In this document: piece after piece, positions 1 to 6,092 of the stretch
Layout: every line of letters starts with the position of its first letter
How positions within the stretch are numbered: the first letter of the stretch is position 1
Assembly: GCA_009918425.1 (NCBI GenBank)
Contig: RGEC01000056.1
Location: 1-11,729 of the forward strand
Direction of reading: 5' to 3'
DNA: 11,729 nt
From: Bacteroidota bacterium
GTDB taxonomy: Bacteria; Bacteroidota; Bacteroidia; NS11-12g; UBA955
The notes under the pieces: generated by a model
The model's database searches: none
Seen by the model: only the letters and a program-made list of their open reading frames with translations
What the model was told of the DNA's origin: nothing
Position numbers and translations under genes: made by a program

Positions 1-1176
1 AGGTAGTTTGGGTATTTCAGGCTTTTGAACATCCAGTTCACCCTCGAAGGTATCTGAACAACTGTTTTTCCAGGCAATGAGTTTCACCTTAAATTTACCG
101 GCATAAGGGAAAGTGTACGTTGGTTGATATAAATTGGATGTATCCGTATTGATACCCGGAACGCCGAAATCCCAGTGATAACGGGTTCCGCCTTTGCTTT
201 GATTGCGATACTGGTAGGTGTAACCACAAACAATAGTCGGCACAAAATAGGATGCCACCACATCTATCACACAAGACTGCACATTGAACTGATAATCGCG
301 CATGGTCTCAGAAATCTGCTTTCCGTTCCGGTATTCCTTTACCCGAATACCCACAACAAACTGACCTGTAACTGTGGGAACCAGGGTTATTTTCCCTGTT
401 TTTGGATCAATGGACAGCAAGGGATTGCCATCTATGGGAACATTTGCAGAATAGCCGGAACCCCAGGTTATCTGTGAAAACGGCGGACTTTCCAACTGGG
501 TACTGGTATTGGGGCGAGGCTGTGTGCTTGTGCCCCCGGTGTAGGGCCAGAATAAATCATAAGCCAGGCTGTCGCCATCAGGATCTTTGGCACTGTGATC
601 GAAATTCAGAGGTGTATTGGTACACAAAAAGTTGGGAGGCAGTTCTTTGAATACTGCGCTGTTATTTTCCTTTTGGTTGGGTGTATTGCGCGCATCCGGA
701 ATAGCTGTCCAGTAATTGGCACCCGTCAGATCGGGCCTGAAGAGATTGGTGATGGTATTGTTGCGGCAGCAGCGCTGAAAAGACACAATGTATCCACCGG
801 TTCTTGGGGCTAATGTCAGTGTAGTTTCATACCAGTAATGGTCTACACAGGCATTGGGCGCAATGGAAATGCAGTTATAATTGGTTTTTTGTATACGGGT
901 GGGACCGTTTCGCGAAATCTCTACCGGATAACCGCTTATCATCCTGCGGGTACTTCCATCCCAAACGCCGAACCATGCTGTAGCGTCACTGGAAATAGCG
1001 CCGGAACTTCCATTCAGACAATCGATATACAGATCAAGCCTTACTTTATAGCGGTTACTACCCAGATAAGTATAGGTCATTTCCCCACCCACAATGTGTG
1101 TAGCATAAGAAACAGACATCCACAAAAAGAAGACTGCCGAAACAAATTTCCTGAGATATGGCTTAACTACGTTCAA
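1..1176 (-). CDS. Secreted PKD-containing surface protein with HIVGGE-type N-terminus (partial, 3' end outside window)
   Basis: The minus strand is open from 1176 to the window edge, giving 392 codons with no stop. I chose a TTG start at 1176 because an in-frame TAA lies just upstream (1185-1183) and because it gives a complete signal peptide: basic start, hydrophobic core VSAVFFLWMSV, likely cleavage after SYA (residue 25). The only nearby ATG (1119) would remove the signal. The mature protein begins THIVGGE (26-32), then MTYTYLGSNRYKVRLDLY and C53, a beginning I know from large Bacteroidota surface proteins. DPDGDSLAY (198-206) is a cadherin-like repeat motif. YHWDFG at 333-338 opens a PKD-type beta-sandwich running to about 371. 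Many cysteines (53, 98, 110, 136, 137, 185, 302, 317) fit an exported protein. By family, such proteins usually end in a T9SS sorting domain, which here would lie outside the window. Role (adhesion, gliding or envelope) is inference. Confidence 0.85.
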   Translation of the reverse strand, partial: MNVVKPYLRKFVSAVFFLWMSVSYATHIVGGEMTYTYLGSNRYKVRLDLYIDCLNGSSGAISSDATAWFGVWDGSTRRMISGYPVEISRNGPTRIQKTNYNCISIAPNACVDHYWYETTLTLAPRTGGYIVSFQRCCRNNTITNLFRPDLTGANYWTAIPDARNTPNQKENNSAVFKELPPNFLCTNTPLNFDHSAKDPDGDSLAYDLFWPYTGGTSTQPRPNTSTQLESPPFSQITWGSGYSANVPIDGNPLLSIDPKTGKITLVPTVTGQFVVGIRVKEYRNGKQISETMRDYQFNVQSCVIDVVASYFVPTIVCGYTYQYRNQSKGGTRYHWDFGVPGINTDTSNLYQPTYTFPYAGKFKVKLIAWKNSCSDTFEGELDVQKPEIPKLP

Positions 1177-1189
1177 ACAGGATTATACA

Positions 1190-1197
1190 CAAAAATA
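1190..1197 (-). promoter_or_regulatory. Candidate Bacteroidota -7 promoter box (TATTTTTG)
   Basis: TATTTTTG on the minus strand is an exact match to the Bacteroidota -7 consensus TAnnTTTG. It ends 13 bases before the TTG start of the partial secreted-protein gene. An ATTG lies 22 bases upstream and could serve as a weak -33 element. Transcription would start only about 7-10 bases before the start codon. Confidence 0.4.
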
Positions 1198-1234
1198 CAA
1201 CAAAACCAAGCGGCACCACCAATAATATGACCAA

Positions 1235-1267
1235 ATATTCTGGTAAATGTGCTGATTTTACCAATAT
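1235..1267. promoter_or_regulatory. Dyad-symmetric element in the divergent spacer (candidate operator)
   Basis: Arms TGGTAAA (1241-1247) and TTTACCA (1257-1263) are perfect inverted repeats with a 9-base spacer. The symmetry extends by ATAT on both outer sides (1235-1238 and 1264-1267) after a 2-base bulge on the left. Nearby CCAATAATAT (1219-1228) and CCAAATATT (1231-1239) resemble the right half. The element lies between two divergent genes, about 60 bases before the secreted-protein start and about 80 before dinB, a normal place for an operator. It has no T-run on either side as a terminator would need. No regulator is identified. Confidence 0.35.
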
Positions 1268-1315
1268 CAACAGATGATTTTATACATTGTTTTGAAAAAC
1301 GAATTTTAAATGTTA

Positions 1316-1352
1316 ATTTTTATGCCATTTTTATGTCTATTTTTTTATCATG
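1316..1352 (+). repeat. Three T-rich near-repeats upstream of dinB, containing a 6-codon mini-ORF
   Basis: ATTTTTATGCC (1316-1326), ATTTTTATGTCT (1327-1338) and ATTTTTTTATCATG (1339-1352) are imperfect tandem copies running into the dinB start. The second copy holds ATG at 1333, which reads MSIFLS and stops at TGA 1351-1353, overlapping the dinB ATG at 1350. It could be a translated leader peptide or a by-product of AT-rich spacer sequence. Confidence 0.3.
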
Positions 1353-2516
1353 AAAAAACACATTGCGCACATGGACCTCGACAGCTTCTTTGTGAGCGTA
1401 GAGCGCCTGCGCAACCGTGCTTTTCAAAACATACCGCTGGTAATAGGCGGTACCGGCGATCGCGGTGTGGTGGCCAGTTGCAGTTACGAAGCAAGAGCCT
1501 TTGGGGTAAGGAGTGCCATGTCGGTAAAAATGGCCCGTCAGCTTTGTCCCAATGCCGTATTCATAAGGGGTGACCACGAATTATACAGCCAATACTCACG
1601 CATGGTAACAAACATTGTAGCTGAGAGTGTTCCTGTATATGAAAAAAGCAGCATTGATGAGTTTTACCTGGATTTGAGCGGCATGGATCGTTTTTTTGGC
1701 TGCTGGCAGATAGCCAAAGAACTGGGCCTTAAGATAAACCGTGAGACGGGGCTGCCTATTTCTTTTGGGCTGAGCGCCAACAAAACCGTCAGTAAAATCG
1801 CCACCGGAGAGGCCAAACCGGCAGGTGCCAGGCACATCCTTCACGGCACCGAAAAACCCTTTCTGGCTCCACTAAGCATCCGGAAAATACCCGGCGTGGG
1901 ACAGGAAACCTACAAAACACTCAGGGGGCTGGGGATACAGCGCATCGAAACCATACAGGCCATGCCCGCAGAGCTGATGGAAAAAACGCTGGGAAAAACC
2001 GGCTCCGATATCTGGAAAAAAAGCCAGGGAATAGACCACAACCCTGTAGAGCCTTACCGCGAGCAGAAAAGCATCAGCACAGAGCAAACATTCGAGCAAG
2101 ACACCATTGACGTTCAGATGCTAAAGAGCCTTATCGTGGGCATGGCTGAAAACCTGGCCTACCAGCTTCGAAAACAAAATAAAGTAACCGGTTGTGTTAC
2201 CATAAAAATTCGCTACAGCGATTTCAACACCTATACACGACAACTGCGCATTCCTTACACCAGCGCCGATCACACACTCATTGCGCACAGCTGCGAGCTA
2301 TTTGAAAAACTATACGAGAAACGCATGCTGGTAAGGCTCATTGGCATTCGTTTCAGCGAACTGGTGACCGGCTCTCTCCAAATCAACCTGTTTGAGCACA
2401 CCGAAGAAATGATTAATCTGTATCAGGCCATGGATAAAATACGCAATCGATATGGAGATGATGCAGTAAAAAGAGCGATTTCAAACAACTATAATCATCC
2501 CCCGGACAAGCAATAA
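1350..2516 (+). CDS. dinB: DNA polymerase IV (Y-family translesion polymerase)
   Basis: Error-prone DNA polymerase that copies past damaged bases. The 388-residue product starts MKKHIAHMDLDSFFVSVE: D9 is the first metal-binding aspartate and F14 the probable steric gate against ribonucleotides. YEKSSIDEFYLDLSG (97-111) carries the catalytic pair D103-E104. SFGLSANKTVSKIA (138-151) is the conserved palm motif. A helix-hairpin-helix lies at about 179-196 (KIPGVGQETYKTLRGLGI). The little-finger domain occupies about 240-345, and QINLFE (344-349) is a sliding-clamp binding motif. The protein is longer than E. coli Pol IV (351 residues) because about 40 residues, including DKIRNRYGDDAVKRA, follow the clamp motif. 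ATG 1350 is the natural start, as the family motif begins within the first residues. It is probably cotranscribed with the YitT gene 25 bases downstream. I see no recognisable SOS box. Confidence 0.96.
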   Translation: MKKHIAHMDLDSFFVSVERLRNRAFQNIPLVIGGTGDRGVVASCSYEARAFGVRSAMSVKMARQLCPNAVFIRGDHELYSQYSRMVTNIVAESVPVYEKSSIDEFYLDLSGMDRFFGCWQIAKELGLKINRETGLPISFGLSANKTVSKIATGEAKPAGARHILHGTEKPFLAPLSIRKIPGVGQETYKTLRGLGIQRIETIQAMPAELMEKTLGKTGSDIWKKSQGIDHNPVEPYREQKSISTEQTFEQDTIDVQMLKSLIVGMAENLAYQLRKQNKVTGCVTIKIRYSDFNTYTRQLRIPYTSADHTLIAHSCELFEKLYEKRMLVRLIGIRFSELVTGSLQINLFEHTEEMINLYQAMDKIRNRYGDDAVKRAISNNYNHPPDKQ

Positions 2517-2541
2517 TAACCGAAATTTGGATAACAGTACC

Positions 2542-3423
2542 ATGCAGCTAAAAAACTCAAACAACATCATATTTAGCCACATATTGGATACTGCGAAGAT
2601 TATAGTCGGCATATTTTCTGCAGCATTCGGTTCCAAGGCGTTTTTATTGCCTAACGAATTTATAGATGGAGGCGCTACAGGTATATCCTTGCTCAGCTCT
2701 GCCATTAGCGGTGCTCCATTCCACATACTCATCATCGCAATCAACATTCCATTGGTTATCATGGGTCTTAAAACCATGGGAAAAACCTTTGCGCTAAAAA
2801 CAACCATAGCCGTCATGGGACTAGCGTTCATACTGGCTTGGGTGGAGTTTCCCGTTGTTACTCACGACAAATTACTGGTGGCTGCGTTTGGAGGGTTCTT
2901 TCTTGGTGCAGGAATAGGCCTTGCAGTAAGGGGAGGATGCGTAATTGACGGCATTGAAATTCTGGCTATTTTTTTGAGTAAAAAAACAAATACAACCATT
3001 CGTGATGTCATCCTTTTCATCAACATAGTCATTTTTGCTTCGGCCGCTTATTTCCTGGGCACAGAAAGAGCAATGTATTCCATGATTACCTACCTGGCGG
3101 CCTCAAAAACCCTAAATTTCGTGATTGAAGGTATAGATGAATATGTAGGGGTAACCATCGTCTCATCCCAAGGCGAAAAAATTCAAAAGATGATTAGCAA
3201 TAAAATGGGCAGAGGCGTAACTATATACAATGGTAAAAAAGGATATGGAAAACGTGGAGAAACCAATGAAATAGACATCCTGTATACAGTTATAACGCGC
3301 CTTGAAATCAACAAATTAAAAAGAGAACTGGATTTAATAGAGCCCGATGCCTTTGTGGTCATGCACAGCGTAAAAGAAACCAAAGGTGGCATCATCAAAC
3401 AAAGACCATTACAACACGACTAA
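2542..3423 (+). CDS. YitT-family membrane protein with C-terminal DUF2179 domain
   Basis: The predicted 293-residue inner-membrane protein has an N-terminal YitT/DUF161 part with five or so hydrophobic segments (about 17-36, 44-56, 59-76, 86-103, 111-129, 155-171) and a soluble C-terminal DUF2179-type domain from about 205. That domain shows the pattern GRGVTIYNGKKGYGKRG (223-239), then DILYTVITRLEINKLKREL and DPDAFVVMHS-like sequence (267-276). The family has no firmly established biochemical function. Instead of the glycine/threonine-rich GGSTGGTD seen in many YitT proteins, this one reads RGGCVIDGIEILA (130-142), a variant I associate with a Bacteroidota subfamily. ATG 2542 is chosen; an in-frame TTG at 2527 would add five residues. 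It follows dinB by 25 bases, so cotranscription is likely. Base composition is somewhat more AT-rich than the downstream genes. Confidence 0.88.
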   Translation: MQLKNSNNIIFSHILDTAKIIVGIFSAAFGSKAFLLPNEFIDGGATGISLLSSAISGAPFHILIIAINIPLVIMGLKTMGKTFALKTTIAVMGLAFILAWVEFPVVTHDKLLVAAFGGFFLGAGIGLAVRGGCVIDGIEILAIFLSKKTNTTIRDVILFINIVIFASAAYFLGTERAMYSMITYLAASKTLNFVIEGIDEYVGVTIVSSQGEKIQKMISNKMGRGVTIYNGKKGYGKRGETNEIDILYTVITRLEINKLKRELDLIEPDAFVVMHSVKETKGGIIKQRPLQHD

Positions 3424-3436
3424 TATACTTTTTATG

Positions 3437-3444
3437 TAACTTTG
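3437..3444 (+). promoter_or_regulatory. Candidate Bacteroidota -7 promoter box (TAACTTTG)
   Basis: TAACTTTG is an exact TAnnTTTG match in the 32-base gap after the YitT gene. It ends 11 bases before the ATG of the secreted PKD-like gene. No clear TTTG -33 element is visible at the expected distance, which falls inside the end of the upstream gene. The predicted leader is under 10 bases. Confidence 0.45.
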
Positions 3445-3455
3445 TGTTGAAAATC

Positions 3456-4487
3456 ATGCGCAATCTGATCCTATGCGGGCTTCTTGCGGTTTTGTTTTCC
3501 GTTCTTCACGGACAAACACCCTCTTTGATCATCTGCAAGGGTTCAGGCATCAACTACAAGGAATTCAATACCGGAAACAGCCTGCCTTCCGTGAGCTGGA
3601 AATGGACTTTTCAGGGGGGCGTACCCGGCAGTTCTGCACTCAGAGAACCCACCATCAGCTATCCCGACACAGGCCTTTTTCTTACCACATGCCAAAGCAC
3701 CTTTTCCGATTCAAGCAAACAAACCCAAACCATCTGGGTTCTGGTAATCGAAAGTGTATTTGAGCCCATTCCTATACGGGATACGGTTTTCTGCGGCAGT
3801 GGAATTACCATGAACCTTAATGCCGGCAACAATTATCGTGGTGCACAATACCACTGGACAAGCCCTGATGTAAATTTATCGGGAATTGACACCAACAACC
3901 GCACCCTCACTATCAACAAGCCCGGAATCTATTCGGTTAAGGTTTATTCCAAATGTGGCAGTGTCAGTAAAACAATAACCGTGCGCCAGGGCACCCAGCC
4001 ACAGGTAGATCTTGGGAAGGACCGCTTTGTATGCCGTAATGCGAATGTTTTGCTTGATGCGGGCTCCGGAACAGGATACTCGTATCTGTGGAGTCCGGGA
4101 AATGAAGTTACCCAAACCATTGTAGCCAATATTGCCGGCGATTACAGCGTTACCGTTACCAGCGCTGATGGTTGCAGAAAAACCGATAATATTTCACTGA
4201 TAGACAGTTGCCCGCCCATATTTTTTGTTCCCAACGCATTCACTCCCAACGATGCCGCCCCTAACGATATATTTCAGCCTTATCTAGAGGGGTTTACCCA
4301 GTTTTCAATGCTTATTATTAACCGATGGGGACAGATAGTATACAAATCAACCGACATGAAAGCAGGTTGGGATGGCAACTACATGGGCAAGCCTGCCCCC
4401 TCCGGCGTTTATGCCTGCCGCATTGAGTTGCTGGGCACTGATAAGATTCGCCGAATCCATACGGGCAATATCACCTTGTTGCGTTAA
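3456..4487 (+). CDS. Secreted PKD/Ig-like protein with T9SS type-B (CHU_C, gliding-associated) sorting domain
   Basis: The 343-residue product is exported. MRNLILCGLLAVLFSVLHG is a signal peptide with cleavage near residues 18-20. A PKD-like domain (about 45-98, VSWKWTFQGG) is followed by two Ig/PKD-like beta domains: about 105-177, with YHWTSPDVNLSG, and about 183-250, opening VDLGKDRFVCRNANVLLDAG and containing YSYLWSPG and GDYSVTVTSADGC. The C-terminus (255-343) is a typical gliding motility-associated sorting domain: FFVPNAFTPNDAAPNDIF, INRWGQIVYKS, GWDGNYMGKPAPSGVYAC and a final HTGNITLLR. By family knowledge such domains direct passage through T9SS and surface attachment or release. At 343 residues it is short for this class, so it may be a small adhesin or envelope component. 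ATG 3456 is preferred over GTG 3444 because the GTG lies inside the -7 box. OsmC follows 24 bases later. Confidence 0.9.
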   Translation: MRNLILCGLLAVLFSVLHGQTPSLIICKGSGINYKEFNTGNSLPSVSWKWTFQGGVPGSSALREPTISYPDTGLFLTTCQSTFSDSSKQTQTIWVLVIESVFEPIPIRDTVFCGSGITMNLNAGNNYRGAQYHWTSPDVNLSGIDTNNRTLTINKPGIYSVKVYSKCGSVSKTITVRQGTQPQVDLGKDRFVCRNANVLLDAGSGTGYSYLWSPGNEVTQTIVANIAGDYSVTVTSADGCRKTDNISLIDSCPPIFFVPNAFTPNDAAPNDIFQPYLEGFTQFSMLIINRWGQIVYKSTDMKAGWDGNYMGKPAPSGVYACRIELLGTDKIRRIHTGNITLLR

Positions 4488-4511
4488 AGGTTTTTTGCGT
4501 AATTCGCATCC

Positions 4512-4922
4512 ATGAGCGGATTTGAAACCATTTATCTGGGCGATTTGCGCACCCAAAACACCCATTTACAAAGCGGTAACAGTATTATCACCGATGCCCC
4601 TACCGATAATCAAGGCAAAGGCGAAGCCTTCTCTCCCACCGATTTATGCGCACTTAGCCTGGCCAACTGCATTATTACAACCATGGGTATCTATGCAAAA
4701 AACCATGGCTACCACATTGAAGGCACCAAAGCCCATACTGTAAAACACATGGTAAACGATCCGCGTAGAATTGCCCGTATTGAAATCAAAATTCAGATTT
4801 CCCTGCTTGAAAACACAGACGAGCATGCTAAAGAAGGTTTGCTTCGTATTGTCAAAACCTGCCCCGTAGCCCGCTCTCTGCACCCTGATATTCTTCAGGA
4901 TGTAACAGTGGAATTTGTTTAG
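4512..4922 (+). CDS. OsmC/Ohr-family thiol protein
   Basis: The 136-residue cytoplasmic protein belongs to the OsmC/Ohr fold, whose characterised members reduce organic hydroperoxides through a cysteine pair. Both cysteines are present: C53 in LALSLANCIITTMGIYA-type context (C46 lies nearby) and C117 in the family signature TCPVARSL (116-123). SPTDLCALSLANC (41-53) matches the central helix of the family. Full length compared with E. coli OsmC (about 143 residues). It looks closest to the general OsmC branch (YhfA-like) rather than classical Ohr, so peroxidase activity and substrate are not certain. It starts 24 bases after the secreted PKD-like gene and may be cotranscribed with it. Its TAG stop (4920-4922) overlaps the stop of the convergent hpd gene, leaving no room for a terminator. 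Confidence 0.92.
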   Translation: MSGFETIYLGDLRTQNTHLQSGNSIITDAPTDNQGKGEAFSPTDLCALSLANCIITTMGIYAKNHGYHIEGTKAHTVKHMVNDPRRIARIEIKIQISLLENTDEHAKEGLLRIVKTCPVARSLHPDILQDVTVEFV

Positions 4923-6043
4923 AGATTACCTCTCAGTTCCTGTTCGCGTTCAATACTTTCAAACAGCGCTTTGAAATTGCCTTTGCCAAAGCTTTTGGCA
5001 CCACGACGCTGGATAATTTCGTAAAACAAAGTAGGTCTGTCTTCTACAGGTTTGGTAAAAATCTGAAGTAGATAACCGTCTTCGTCTCTATCGATAAGGA
5101 TATTGAGTTTTTTCAAAGCTTCCAGGTCTTCATCAATATGTCCAACGCGCTGTGGAATATCGTCATAGTAGGTTTCAGGCACATACAGAAATTCAATACC
5201 CCTGCGCCTCAACTCTCCTACTGTTGCAATGATATCGTCGGTTTCGATGGCAATATGCTGCACACCGGCACCGTGGTAAAAATCAAGATATTCCTCAATC
5301 TGAGACTTCTTACGACCTTCTGCGGGTTCGTTTATAGGAAACTTAATATAACCGTTTCCATTGCTAACAACCTTACTCATCAACGCACTGTATTCGGTGC
5401 TGATATCTTCATCATCAAAGGTTATAAGCAGTTTAAAGCCCATCACATCTTCATAATATTGCACCCAACGGTTCATAGCACCCAGTTCCACGTTACCTAC
5501 ACAATGATCCACGTACTTAAGTCCTACAGGAACCACATCTATGGCATTGGGAACAGGTTTAAAACCGGGCAAAAATGGTCCCGAATAATTATTTCGCTCA
5601 ACAAATTTATGAATGGTATCACCATAGGTGTGAATGGCACTAATCACCACCCAGCCATGCTCATCTTCAAAGCGGGTGGGCTCCATATGAGGTTTGGCAC
5701 CACGCTTAACAGTTTCTTCAAAACTTTTGGTAGCATCATCAACCCAAATACTAAGAAACTTTACACCATCTCCATGTTTGGCGTGATGACGTGTGATTTC
5801 AGAGTCGGGCTGCAGAGATGTTGTAAGTACCAGGCGAACTTTATTTTGCTGCAGCACATAACTTGCGCGATCTCTAACACCTGTTTCAGGTCCTGCATAG
5901 GCTACAAGTTTGTATCCCCATGCTGTTTGGTAGTAATAAGCACTTTGTTTGGCGTTGCCAACATAGAACTCAATGTGATCGGTTCCGTTTAAAGGAAGAA
6001 AGTCTTGAGACGTGATTGTCTCTGATTTTTCCAGTGTTTCCAT
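4919..6043 (-). CDS. hpd: 4-hydroxyphenylpyruvate dioxygenase
   Basis: Non-haem iron enzyme that converts 4-hydroxyphenylpyruvate to homogentisate in tyrosine breakdown. The 374-residue length is normal. Two vicinal-oxygen-chelate halves are visible: residues about 18-150 (DHIEFYVGNAKQSAYYY) and about 175-345. The three iron ligands of the family are H180 (VDHCVGNV), H263 (GVQHIAIETDDI) and E342 (LFYEIIQRRGA), with spacing like characterised enzymes. The C-terminal gate helix GKGNFKALFESIEREQELRG (353-372) is intact. The TAA stop (4921-4919) overlaps the opposite-strand OsmC stop. It lies 49 bases after priA. TTATTTTG (6058-6051) is a near-match to the -7 consensus only 7 bases before the ATG, so it may have its own promoter. 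No homogentisate dioxygenase, fumarylacetoacetase or aminotransferase gene is in view. Confidence 0.96.
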   Translation of the reverse strand: METLEKSETITSQDFLPLNGTDHIEFYVGNAKQSAYYYQTAWGYKLVAYAGPETGVRDRASYVLQQNKVRLVLTTSLQPDSEITRHHAKHGDGVKFLSIWVDDATKSFEETVKRGAKPHMEPTRFEDEHGWVVISAIHTYGDTIHKFVERNNYSGPFLPGFKPVPNAIDVVPVGLKYVDHCVGNVELGAMNRWVQYYEDVMGFKLLITFDDEDISTEYSALMSKVVSNGNGYIKFPINEPAEGRKKSQIEEYLDFYHGAGVQHIAIETDDIIATVGELRRRGIEFLYVPETYYDDIPQRVGHIDEDLEALKKLNILIDRDEDGYLLQIFTKPVEDRPTLFYEIIQRRGAKSFGKGNFKALFESIEREQELRGNL

Positions 6044-6092
6044 CTGTGTTCAAAATAACAACAAAATCTTCATTTTTTGCTAATTTTCATGC

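Noticed and set aside
175..1230. Several plus-strand frames of 72-130 codons at the left end
   Set aside because: The minus strand across the same region is open for 392 codons with a signal peptide and a PKD-type domain, so these are antisense shadows.
4488..4511. TGCG-TAATT-CGCA hairpin near a T-run between the T9SS cargo gene and the OsmC gene
   Set aside because: The stem is only 4 bp and the T-run lies on the wrong side for a plus-strand terminator. The 24-base gap fits cotranscription better.
5138..5992. A 284-codon plus-strand frame antisense to hpd
   Set aside because: It lies entirely opposite a gene with all three iron ligands and normal length, and its translation shows no recognisable domain. 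It is a shadow of the hpd codon pattern.
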